A DNA stretch of 46,922 nucleotides from IMG/VR virus record IMGVR_UViG_3300042090_002687, positions 1 to 46,922 of that record; one strand, given 5' to 3'. Origin of the DNA: a virus. Shown piece after piece: positions 25,097-32,125 of this stretch. The notes under the pieces are model-generated. The model worked only from the letters and a program-made list of their open reading frames with translations, was not told the DNA's origin and did no database searches. The number at the start of each line of letters is the position of its first letter. Positions within the stretch are counted from its first letter, which is position 1. The position numbers and the translations under genes are program-made.

Positions 25097-26080
25097 TTAG
25101 ACAAGATTGAGCTCCTTAGCACATCGGAGCAGGCTTTCCTTGTTAGTAGACGTAAATACATTCTTGATAAAATCCTCTAAGTTTCTGCCAGGTTTACGCC
25201 CTTCGGTCTTTTTGGTGTCCGTAATCTTGGTCTTGAAAGCACATTTGCCTTTCAAATTGACCTTTTGTTTGATAATCCATTCTGAAGAACCTATGAGTTC
25301 TAGGGCAACTCGATCGTTGTCGCCCCACGGCTTAGGCGCTTCTTCGCCTTCTTGCCAGGTGATAGCCCGAATGGGGCTACATACCGAAGAGGTATCGATG
25401 AATTCTTCTTTTAATATGGCTCCAGTCTTATCGTCATGTTCTACAAGCCAAAGCCCGCGCTCTTGGTTCGCATCGGAGGTAGTTAGCCATCGAGCAATAC
25501 CGGGAAGAATAAGTTTTCCGAAGCGCTGCCTGGAGTGAATGTGCCCGGAGATGATTAAGTCGCACTTGAGCCTATTGAGATCCACGCCGTTCGGCGAATA
25601 GTAGCCATTTTCATATTGCGCTCCGTCCGCTTCCATGTGCGCGATGATTACCTTGGCCCCTTGATCAGTTAAGGCATTCGCAGTCTGTATGAATTTTTCA
25701 TTATCGTGAATATAGGAAATATAACCAAAAGGACCGTGAACTTGGGGATGCTCGACGATTCGCAGGTTCTTTTTTTTCATTAAGGTATAGACGTTCAAAG
25801 CGTTAGTTTTGTGGTCATCGTTGCCAGAGTTTCCCATGTCATGATTGCCGACCAGAACGACGGTCTCGCATATCTCACTTAGGTTATCCAACCAATCTTT
25901 CCAAAAATCTATTACTTCTAAACGTAGCAACGCGAAGGTATGAAATAAATCGCCGAGGATAACGATGCGATCTACTTTTTGCTCCAATGCGGTGTCATTG
26001 ACGAAATGAAGAAGACGCTCGGATTCATCCAAGTTGGAGACTTGCACATGAACATCTCCTACGTATAAAATTTTAATCAT
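25097..26080 (-). CDS. SbcD/Mre11-like nuclease (T4 gp47 type)
   Basis: A 327-aa calcineurin-fold nuclease. Metal-binding motifs in order: GDVHV (D9, H11), LGDLF (D44), GNHD (N79, H80, D81), AHMEADG (H148) and GHIHS (GHIH at 179-182). A capping domain and C-terminal helices complete the SbcD layout, at a length near T4 gp47 (339 aa). It is the partner of the SbcC-like ATPase. The stop is followed by 19 bases to the next gene, and its start overlaps the HNH gene by ATGA. Confidence 0.88.
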   Translation of the reverse strand: MIKILYVGDVHVQVSNLDESERLLHFVNDTALEQKVDRIVILGDLFHTFALLRLEVIDFWKDWLDNLSEICETVVLVGNHDMGNSGNDDHKTNALNVYTLMKKKNLRIVEHPQVHGPFGYISYIHDNEKFIQTANALTDQGAKVIIAHMEADGAQYENGYYSPNGVDLNRLKCDLIISGHIHSRQRFGKLILPGIARWLTTSDANQERGLWLVEHDDKTGAILKEEFIDTSSVCSPIRAITWQEGEEAPKPWGDNDRVALELIGSSEWIIKQKVNLKGKCAFKTKITDTKKTEGRKPGRNLEDFIKNVFTSTNKESLLRCAKELNLV

Positions 26081-26508
26081 GTAGCATTCCTTTTAAGGGA
26101 TTTCTTTTTGTCTTCGATACTTTTCTTTAAATGTTCTTCGTGCCATAAAGGTTGGAGATTGGTATAATGAGCGGCAATTAAAAATTGCTCTCTTTTAGTG
26201 AGATCGAAACGACATAGCGCAATCTTATGATCTAATTGCCATTTATCTACGCCGTGTCCTCTGTTTTCCCATGTCATTCCGGGTTGAAAAAGAGATTCTA
26301 TGTATTTCTTAAAATCATCGACAGAACATCCCAGATCTTTTACGGCCAGATTGCTTTTTATATTTTCTGCTTTGTTACATTCATATCTATCTTTATCGTA
26401 TTTGGCCTTACATGCTTTGCAAAAAGTAACAAGTCCGTCTTCCCTAGAATTATCTTTTGAAAATTCATTAAAAGATTTTTCTTGCTTACATTTTGAACAA
26501 ATTTTCAT
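26077..26508 (-). CDS. HNH endonuclease, probably free-standing homing type
   Basis: A 143-aa protein. The N-terminus is a zinc ribbon (CSKCKQEKSFNEF ... FCKACKAKYDKDRY). The C-terminal half has an HNH core: DKWQLDHKIALCRFDLTK, then HYTNLQPLWHEEH and LKKS. It lies between the SbcD-like and GroES-like genes with 4-base overlaps on each side, so its entry has left the operon intact. Confidence 0.8.
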   Translation of the reverse strand: MKICSKCKQEKSFNEFSKDNSREDGLVTFCKACKAKYDKDRYECNKAENIKSNLAVKDLGCSVDDFKKYIESLFQPGMTWENRGHGVDKWQLDHKIALCRFDLTKREQFLIAAHYTNLQPLWHEEHLKKSIEDKKKSLKRNAT

Positions 26509-26852
26509 TTAAGTTTCCACACAGGCTCTGGTGGAACAATAAGTTCTACGTGAGCCATATCCACAATTAAAAATGGAACATTGAGTGCGCCAGGCGCTTC
26601 AAGAGATTTTTGGGCCCATGCTTGGCTGTGGAGTGCCTCTTCTTTGATGTAAGCGATAGAACCTTTTTGTACCACGATCCCGCCGGATAGATAGGCATTG
26701 GCCAAAACTTTTAGCCCTTTGAGGTTAAGTTTCTGATCAATGAAAGCCAGGCCATTCCGCTCTTTGTGACGGAGTTCTTCCTTCACATATTTTTCAACGA
26801 TGAGGCGGTTGTTGAAGGAACAAGGATTTTGAATTTCGAAGGTATCACTCAT
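26505..26852 (-). CDS. Possible GroES-like co-chaperonin
   Basis: A 115-aa protein with the beta-barrel plan of GroES/gp31: RLIVEKYVKEEL at the start (strand 1), a mobile-loop-like charged segment, KVLANAYLSGGIVVQKGSIA (V..GxxVxxGD-like), and FLIVDMAHVELIVPPE at the end (return strand). It lacks the exact GroES consensus, so this is a pattern match supported by the GroEL-like gene in the same window (29538). If correct it caps the phage chaperonin. Its ribosome-binding site is in the hairpin at 26851-26867. Confidence 0.5.
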   Translation of the reverse strand: MSDTFEIQNPCSFNNRLIVEKYVKEELRHKERNGLAFIDQKLNLKGLKVLANAYLSGGIVVQKGSIAYIKEEALHSQAWAQKSLEAPGALNVPFLIVDMAHVELIVPPEPVWKLK

Positions 26853-26867
26853 ACTATCTCCTAGTAT
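26851..26867 (-). promoter_or_regulatory. Hairpin around the Shine-Dalgarno of the GroES-like gene
   Basis: On the mRNA the segment ATACTA-GGAGA-TAGTAT is a perfect 6-bp stem with the Shine-Dalgarno GGAG in the 5-base loop. The AT of the ATG start codon is part of the 3' arm. The stop codon of the sigma-factor gene is also inside it. The loop GGAGA resembles known GGA-in-loop binding sites for CsrA-type regulators; that link is inference. Confidence 0.5.
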
Positions 26868-27901
26868 ATCTTCAGTCCTTTTAAAAGTAAAACTTTTTTA
26901 TGCAAAATAGGCAAATTTTTTGCGAGGTCCAGCATTTTACCGGTCGCCTCTTTGTCTATGTGATCTTGTTCGATATCTTGCTTTTCATCCATGGTGAAAG
27001 CATAGACACCAAATCCTTCGTCATTCACAGTCGCATCGGCACTCACTACGCTTGCGGCTTGCATCAAAGAACTCAGCTCGCTGACATCAATCTTGCCTTT
27101 CGGTATGCTTTTTCCCTCCTTGGCATCATTCTTGAATGCGGTTTTAACAGCTTCGGTTAGCTCTCTCACGTCATCTATGCCTTGACGTCCTCTAACGGAG
27201 TGCGCCTTGTACAAAATTCGCCTATCCTGCGGAAAGAAATGGAGGAGTGTGCTGGAGTAGTCATCGATCAAATTACCTACCGCTCGGCCAATCAGCACGC
27301 TTCTAAATACCTTAGAATAATTGGGATTATTCCATTTGTCGATCCCTGCAGCCAAGCCCATAGCGCTTATGCCTATCATGTCCATAAGAGTTAGATGGCT
27401 TCTAGGAGTCTTCCTAAAGAATAGTTTAGCACGGTTGACAGCCAAGGGCATGTTGTTTTCGATCAATTTTGTTCTAGCGGTGTGGACGCGTTGGAAAAGC
27501 TTCTCCATCTTATCGTCCCACTTAGTGCGCCAGTTATCCTTTATGAACTTGACCAACTGATAATTGATGTTGAATGTCTTCAAAACTTCGATGTCTTTGA
27601 CTTTTATAGCAGGAGTTATCTTTTTACTGAACGTGATAGCGGATTCTCTGAAGTAGGGACGGGCACTAAGAATGTTACGATTTTGAATGCAAATCTTCTG
27701 CCAGAAAGCTTCGTAGGCCCAAGTGGAAGCTTTGTATCTTAGAATGTGCTGTTTGAACTTATTCTCGGCGTCTAAAAGTTCTTCAACTTGCTCTTTCTGA
27801 GTGGTGTTATCTTTTTTGTTCTCTTCTATGCGTCTAGTAATCTCGCCTGCCAGGACGTAAAAAGAGTTGTCAAACTCGTGTTTCTTTTTTGCTTTGCTCA
27901 T
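26861..27901 (-). CDS. Sigma-70 family factor lacking region 4.2
   Basis: A 346-aa protein. Region 2 is clear: NNMPLAVNRAKLFFRKTPRS, then HLTLMDMIGISAMGLAAGID and KW (2.1-2.2), and FRSVLIGRAVGNLIDDYS (2.3-2.4). A long helical insert and acidic linker follow. The protein ends LAKNLPILHKKVLLLKGLKIY, which matches region 4.1 (LP-xx-xxVLxLRxGL) and stops before the 4.2 helix-turn-helix that reads the -35 box. T4 gp55 also lacks normal region 4 and needs co-activators. No Shine-Dalgarno precedes the start; a perfect palindrome lies there instead. Confidence 0.75.
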   Translation of the reverse strand: MSKAKKKHEFDNSFYVLAGEITRRIEENKKDNTTQKEQVEELLDAENKFKQHILRYKASTWAYEAFWQKICIQNRNILSARPYFRESAITFSKKITPAIKVKDIEVLKTFNINYQLVKFIKDNWRTKWDDKMEKLFQRVHTARTKLIENNMPLAVNRAKLFFRKTPRSHLTLMDMIGISAMGLAAGIDKWNNPNYSKVFRSVLIGRAVGNLIDDYSSTLLHFFPQDRRILYKAHSVRGRQGIDDVRELTEAVKTAFKNDAKEGKSIPKGKIDVSELSSLMQAASVVSADATVNDEGFGVYAFTMDEKQDIEQDHIDKEATGKMLDLAKNLPILHKKVLLLKGLKIY

Positions 27902-27904
27902 AAC

Positions 27905-27923
27905 TACTATATATCATATAGTA
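27905..27923. promoter_or_regulatory. Perfect palindrome just upstream of the sigma-factor start
   Basis: TACTATAT-ATC-ATATAGTA: 8-bp arms with a 3-base spacer, filling most of the 23-base gap between the helicase stop and the sigma start. It ends 3 bases from the ATG, where a Shine-Dalgarno would normally be. As DNA it is a good dimeric-repressor operator; as RNA it would be a hairpin. Either would give tight control of the sigma gene. Confidence 0.5.
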
Positions 27924-27924
27924 A

Positions 27925-29427
27925 TTATTTGCTTAATTTAATGTACTTGATTTCCGAACCAGAATCTTTATAATATTTGAGACGTTCTTCTAGATGACGC
28001 TCTAGAACATAACAATCCCACACATTAAAATCCCAGATAGTTGCCCTATCCTTTGGAGTACACTTATCCTTCCACGGATTTTGCGAATGGAGTCGGATAC
28101 TTCTGCCGACGGCTCCCTGCTTGGTGCGGATCTCCGAAGCCCCTCCCACCCAATTGCAGGAGTTGTGCGTCGGATAAATATTGGTCCCGATCGAAATGCA
28201 AGAAGTGCCAATTAGGACCAATGCTTCGCCTTTGTTGAATTTTTCCACACTCTCGGATGGATCGACTTTGGGAATGCCTAAGGTCAGGAGTCTTTCCGTC
28301 TTCTTCTCGCTGTGAGCGATCGCTGTCGGTACTTTAAGTAGAGGAAGAAGCATAGCAATCTGCTCCAGTTCCTCAACTAAAACGAGAGTTTGTCGTCGTT
28401 TCGCCGTCGCTTCTGCGTTGGCCAATTTGGCTATGAAAGCACAGATATTACGATTCTTTAGCAGATGAGCACGTTTCATCGCCAGAACATCGGGATCATT
28501 GAAGTTAGGATTGCTAGATTCGATCGCCACGATTCGATATTCGTGAGGACAAATGAAACCACCGGCAACGGCATCTTTGGTGGTCAAAGTATGCACAGTT
28601 TTGCCTATAATCGCTTGCAGTAGTTTTTCCGTGCCGTCTCCCCTCGTTTGGGTACCGGAGACGAATAGACGGTAGGGAATGGCAGATAAAGCGCCAAAAC
28701 AAGTGGATTCTAGAGTCTCACTGGCAAACGAATGAGATTCATCGACTAACAGCATATCTAACTCGGAAAAGAACTTCCATTCCTCGGTATCTGGTTTGAG
28801 ATTAACCAGGGAATCGCCGATCGCCACCGTAAAGCGCTTTCCTAAGCGTTTTTTGCCAGCCCCAAAGGCACCTACTTGTCCTTTACCGAGGTGATACTCG
28901 AATTTCTCTAAAATCTCATTGAAGATACTTTTGGAGGGAACTACGATAACTGTTCGAAAACCAGTTTCTCTGCATAATTTCAACAGGATACTCGATTTGC
29001 CGCTGCCCGTGCACAGTTCGACATTGGCGTGCTTGGCTTCCAACAATTTTCGCACCGATTCTTCTTGGTACGGGTATAGCTCAAAAGGTAGGGGTTTGGC
29101 CCAGGCAATTTTCTTGGGAGTTGGATATCGAATTTGATTTTCGACTTGAATGTTTAAGTCTTTCAAATAAGGTATTGAGCCGGGATAAACGAAGGTTTGG
29201 CCATTTTCCTCAAAAACTAGAGTTCGCTTAGCATTCTTTTTCAATTCATCTAGAGTTTGCTGCCATTTCTCTGGATTCTTAGAACGGAACCAATAATTGT
29301 TGGCAATTCTTTTGGCCTGGTGTTGTAGAGAAGTATTGGTGAAACTTAGATCTTTTCGAAGATTCTCCAATTCGGTTATTGAGCCTTCGACTAGGGCCTT
29401 GGAGGGGTGAATGATGGTGAATTTCAT
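27925..29427 (-). CDS. UvsW-like superfamily 2 DNA helicase
   Basis: From the ATG at 29427 (MKFTIIHPSKALVEGSITEL) the protein is 500 aa. SF2 motifs: a Q-motif-like LYPYQEESVRKLL, motif I TGSGKS (140-145), Ia VIVVPSKS, motif II VDESH (DESH near 229-232), motif III VSGTQTRGDG, and a C-terminal lobe with ALVLIGTSCISIGTN and motif VI QGAVGRSIR. It matches T4 UvsW in size and layout; such enzymes migrate and unwind branched recombination intermediates. It is the first gene of the leftward operon, under the promoter at 29503-29531. Confidence 0.85.
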   Translation of the reverse strand: MKFTIIHPSKALVEGSITELENLRKDLSFTNTSLQHQAKRIANNYWFRSKNPEKWQQTLDELKKNAKRTLVFEENGQTFVYPGSIPYLKDLNIQVENQIRYPTPKKIAWAKPLPFELYPYQEESVRKLLEAKHANVELCTGSGKSSILLKLCRETGFRTVIVVPSKSIFNEILEKFEYHLGKGQVGAFGAGKKRLGKRFTVAIGDSLVNLKPDTEEWKFFSELDMLLVDESHSFASETLESTCFGALSAIPYRLFVSGTQTRGDGTEKLLQAIIGKTVHTLTTKDAVAGGFICPHEYRIVAIESSNPNFNDPDVLAMKRAHLLKNRNICAFIAKLANAEATAKRRQTLVLVEELEQIAMLLPLLKVPTAIAHSEKKTERLLTLGIPKVDPSESVEKFNKGEALVLIGTSCISIGTNIYPTHNSCNWVGGASEIRTKQGAVGRSIRLHSQNPWKDKCTPKDRATIWDFNVWDCYVLERHLEERLKYYKDSGSEIKYIKLSK

Positions 29428-29502
29428 ATTAAAATAGGATCGCAGGGAGTTACCTCTACGGCTCGAAGGCACGAGTTAGGCGTACCGAGCGACTCTTTAG
29501 AT

Positions 29503-29531
29503 ATGATATAAGAAGGTGGAATAGGAGTCAA
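29503..29531 (-). promoter_or_regulatory. Sigma-70-type promoter for the leftward operon
   Basis: Minus strand: -35 TTGACT (29531-29526), exactly 17 bases, -10 TATCAT (29508-29503). Both boxes match consensus at 5 of 6 positions. Transcription would start near 29496, about 70 bases before the UvsW-like ATG. A host-type holoenzyme would suffice to use it. Confidence 0.65.
29504..29512 (+). promoter_or_regulatory. Possible extended -10 promoter for the GroEL-like gene
   Basis: Plus strand: TGATATAAG, a TGn extended -10 with TATAAG, overlapping the leftward -10 box. No good -35 box. Start would be near 29519; AGGAG at 29523-29527 then serves as the ribosome-binding site for ATG 29538. The two promoters face apart in about 30 bases and would compete. 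Confidence 0.35.
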
Positions 29532-29537
29532 GAGAAA

Positions 29538-31310
29538 ATGAGCCACAGACGCGCAAAAACCAGTCCCAAGATATTTGAGTGTGATCACGATAAGTTAAAG
29601 AAGATCGTCCTGAAGACGATGGGACGGATTTCCGCCGTCGTTTCGGGCACAATGGGCCCTGGCGGAAAGCCGTGTCTTTTAGAGAGCGAGTACCCTGGCA
29701 TTCCGCATTCCTTTACGAAAGATGGCGTTAACACTTTTAAATCATTAGGTTCTTTTGATCCTTACGAGCATCTCATCATCGAATCAACTTACGATGCAGC
29801 CAAGAAGACATCCTCCGAGGCCGGGGACGGAACTACAGCCACCACCCTTCTAAGTTATTCAATTATTTCAAATTTATTTGACTTCTGCGAGAAGAATAAG
29901 AAATATTCGCCACAAAAAGCCACCCGTAGAATCTCTAAAGTGACCAAAGATTTGATACTCCCTTTCATCAGAGAAAACAGCATCAAAGTTACAGAAGAGA
30001 ACAAGCATCTTCTAAAGATGGTAGCTACGATCTCTTCTAACGGCGACCACGAGATGGCCGACGCCGTCATTGACTGCTTCGAGCAGATCGGCTACTCAGA
30101 TAGCAGCCACGTGACCATTAGGCAGCTGAGCGGCCCTGAAAAATATTACGTAGAGAGAATCGATGGCTTCCCTATTCCTATGGGTCTAGAGGAAAGTATC
30201 GGAAAACTACACGTGGCGTTCATCAATGACGTGGCAAACCAACGCTGTTATCTGGAAAAACCTCTCTTTTTACTCTATGATGGAAACGTAAACGATCTAA
30301 TCATGTTCATGCCCATTCTAGAGGGTTTAGGCAAAAAATACGTTGAAGAGTCCAGCAGTGATTACAAGAATGTTGTGATCGTCGCGCATGGCTACTCTGA
30401 GAATGTTTTGACTCATCTGGCTTTTAATTTTAGCAATCCCAACACCTTGAATGTTCTACCCATGATTACTCCGATGGCACAGTTTTTGAATAGCCAAACA
30501 CACTTCTTGCACGACTTATCGGCCTTTACGGGGGCCAAAGTATTTGGGCTCAAGGACCCAGTGAATCTGGCTACCCTAAACGATCTGGGTCATGGCATGG
30601 AAAATTTTGAGGCCTACAGGTTCCGCTCTACCGTGGTTGGCGATCCTGATCCAGTAAACGTGGAACTCAGGGCTGATGACTTGAAGACTATGATGAGAAG
30701 CGCGGAGAGCCAAGCAGAGAAGATTATTTTGGAAGAAAGGATCGGAAAGATCACGAACGGTATTGCTAAGCTCACTATTTATGGTGGCAGCAACGGAGAG
30801 TTGAAGGAAAAACACGATAGAGCAGAAGATTCCGTTCTGGCCGTCCGCAGCACCATAACGCACGGAGCACTCCCAGGCGGCGGAAGAATCGCCCTGAATT
30901 TGGCTCTGAAATTGGCGCAGGAACTTGAAGCAGGAGATCCGGCAAAAGAAGTTTTGATGCCGGCACTTTTGGCCATCCCCAATACGTTGCTAGCGAATGC
31001 CGGATATTCTAGCGAAGAGATTGAAGAGATCGTCGCAAAACTATTGGAAAATCCAGAATTGGTCTACGACATCGAGAACCAGAAGTACGGGGCTGCCGAA
31101 GAGCTTGGGATCTTCGATGCTTCTAAGGCAGTTGAGGAAGCCATTAATAACGCGGTATCGATCGCGAGCGTCCTGGGAGTTTTAGGTGGGATCGTGGCTT
31201 TCCCGAGAGATGAAGCCTTCGAAAGAAGCGAAGCCAAAGCAGATTCGGATTTTGGACGAGCAGTAGATAACCCAAATCAATTCACAAATGAGGCCAACGA
31301 GAGGCCCTAG
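29538..31310 (+). CDS. GroEL-like chaperonin (phage type)
   Basis: A 590-aa group I chaperonin. ATP-site motifs are intact: TMGPGGKP (near 38), FTKDGVNT (D62), GDGTTA (96-101) and AEDSVLAVRSTI followed by GALPGGG, with the catalytic Asp (D431, equivalent to GroEL D398). It is longer than GroEL (548) in the apical part and ends in an acidic tail without the GGM repeat. Large phages such as EL encode such chaperonins to fold virion proteins. It is the first gene of the rightward block, with AGGAG 10 bases before the ATG. The GroES-like gene at 26505 may be its partner. Confidence 0.9.
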   Translation: MSHRRAKTSPKIFECDHDKLKKIVLKTMGRISAVVSGTMGPGGKPCLLESEYPGIPHSFTKDGVNTFKSLGSFDPYEHLIIESTYDAAKKTSSEAGDGTTATTLLSYSIISNLFDFCEKNKKYSPQKATRRISKVTKDLILPFIRENSIKVTEENKHLLKMVATISSNGDHEMADAVIDCFEQIGYSDSSHVTIRQLSGPEKYYVERIDGFPIPMGLEESIGKLHVAFINDVANQRCYLEKPLFLLYDGNVNDLIMFMPILEGLGKKYVEESSSDYKNVVIVAHGYSENVLTHLAFNFSNPNTLNVLPMITPMAQFLNSQTHFLHDLSAFTGAKVFGLKDPVNLATLNDLGHGMENFEAYRFRSTVVGDPDPVNVELRADDLKTMMRSAESQAEKIILEERIGKITNGIAKLTIYGGSNGELKEKHDRAEDSVLAVRSTITHGALPGGGRIALNLALKLAQELEAGDPAKEVLMPALLAIPNTLLANAGYSSEEIEEIVAKLLENPELVYDIENQKYGAAEELGIFDASKAVEEAINNAVSIASVLGVLGGIVAFPRDEAFERSEAKADSDFGRAVDNPNQFTNEANERP

Positions 31311-31318
31311 GAGAACGA

Positions 31319-31738
31319 ATGAGTGATTTATTTAATAACATTGCAGATGATTATGGCGAAGTAGACTCTGAATCAAAAAAATCTCCTGTGGAACAGTTAC
31401 AAGATATTTTAGACGAGAATGCCTTCCTAAGGAATGAAGTCCGCCTACTAAATCAAGCTATAATTTTACTAAGAACTCAACTTAAAGAATATAGCTGTAC
31501 AGAATACGATCATGTTCCTATTAACAAAAGTCCCTATGAGATGACCAAAGAAGAACTACTCAAGGCGAATGAGATTGCAACGGCAAGAATACAACCAAAA
31601 GCTACTTCTACGGAAAAAATTCCAATGGCAACTTTTGAACAGCAACAAGTACTGGCACAAGAAGCATCGAAAGCAAGTTTCGAGATGTTAAGCATAATAA
31701 ATTTATTGGTAGGCAAAGTAGAGACGCCCAAAGAATAA
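31319..31738 (+). CDS. Hypothetical helical protein
   Basis: A 139-aa protein: an acidic N-terminus, a coiled coil (LQDILDENAFLRNEVRLLNQ), a middle PYEMTKEELLKANEIATARI and a Gln-rich helix. It follows the chaperonin with AGGAG overlapping the chaperonin stop. Function unknown. Confidence 0.65.
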   Translation: MSDLFNNIADDYGEVDSESKKSPVEQLQDILDENAFLRNEVRLLNQAIILLRTQLKEYSCTEYDHVPINKSPYEMTKEELLKANEIATARIQPKATSTEKIPMATFEQQQVLAQEASKASFEMLSIINLLVGKVETPKE

Positions 31739-31753
31739 ATAGCAACAATCTTA

Positions 31754-31927
31754 ATGATAATGAAGCCTTACGGTCAACACAAGCCATTTAAAGGGTGCCC
31801 ATGTGAGATGTGTCATCCTAGAAGTTCGAAAACGGTGAAGGCTAGGAAGAAATCTGAAAGACAAAGAGCCCAAAAAGAAATCCGCAATGAAACTCCTAAG
31901 GTGGATAAGAAGAATTCTAATCTGTAA
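31754..31927 (+). CDS. Small basic protein with CxxxCxxCH-like motif
   Basis: A 57-aa frame: MIMKPYGQHKPFKGCPCEMC then HPRSSKTVKARKKSERQRAQ. The Cys/His group near residues 15-21 with a highly basic tail suggests a small nucleic-acid-binding protein. ATG at 31754 or 31760; only a weak ribosome-binding site. It overlaps the next frame by 41 bases. Confidence 0.5.
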   Translation: MIMKPYGQHKPFKGCPCEMCHPRSSKTVKARKKSERQRAQKEIRNETPKVDKKNSNL

Positions 31928-32087
31928 CATATTGGATCTTCACAGTTTCCAGTCTCTAGCTTGGCGTTCCGTTGACGATCGATTCCAAAATCCCTTTATA
32001 AAATACAAATTCTTAAAATGTCGGCACTGCAAGTTTAGTTTTGGTACTAACGAACGCGGGTATATTGTCAAGAGAAAAAAGAGATAA
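31887..32087 (+). CDS. Small basic protein with CxxC
   Basis: A 66-aa frame whose C-terminal half (FLKCRHCKFSFGTNERGYIV then KRKKR) looks like a small zinc-finger or nucleic-acid-binding tail. The first part overlaps the previous gene in another frame, so the true start may be a TTG at 31932. It ends just before the terL promoter. Confidence 0.45.
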   Translation: MKLLRWIRRILICNILDLHSFQSLAWRSVDDRFQNPFIKYKFLKCRHCKFSFGTNERGYIVKRKKR

Positions 32088-32088
32088 T

Positions 32089-32117
32089 TTGACTTTTGTT
32101 CAAGGTCATGGTATAGT
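32089..32117 (+). promoter_or_regulatory. Sigma-70-type promoter directly upstream of terL
   Basis: -35 TTGACT (32089-32094), 17 bases, -10 TATAGT (32112-32117). Both 5 of 6 to consensus, and the -35 is identical to that at 29531. Predicted start is about 32123-32125, only 1-3 bases before the terL ATG (32126), so transcripts from it would be nearly leaderless. Confidence 0.6.
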
Positions 32118-32125
32118 TAGAGTGT

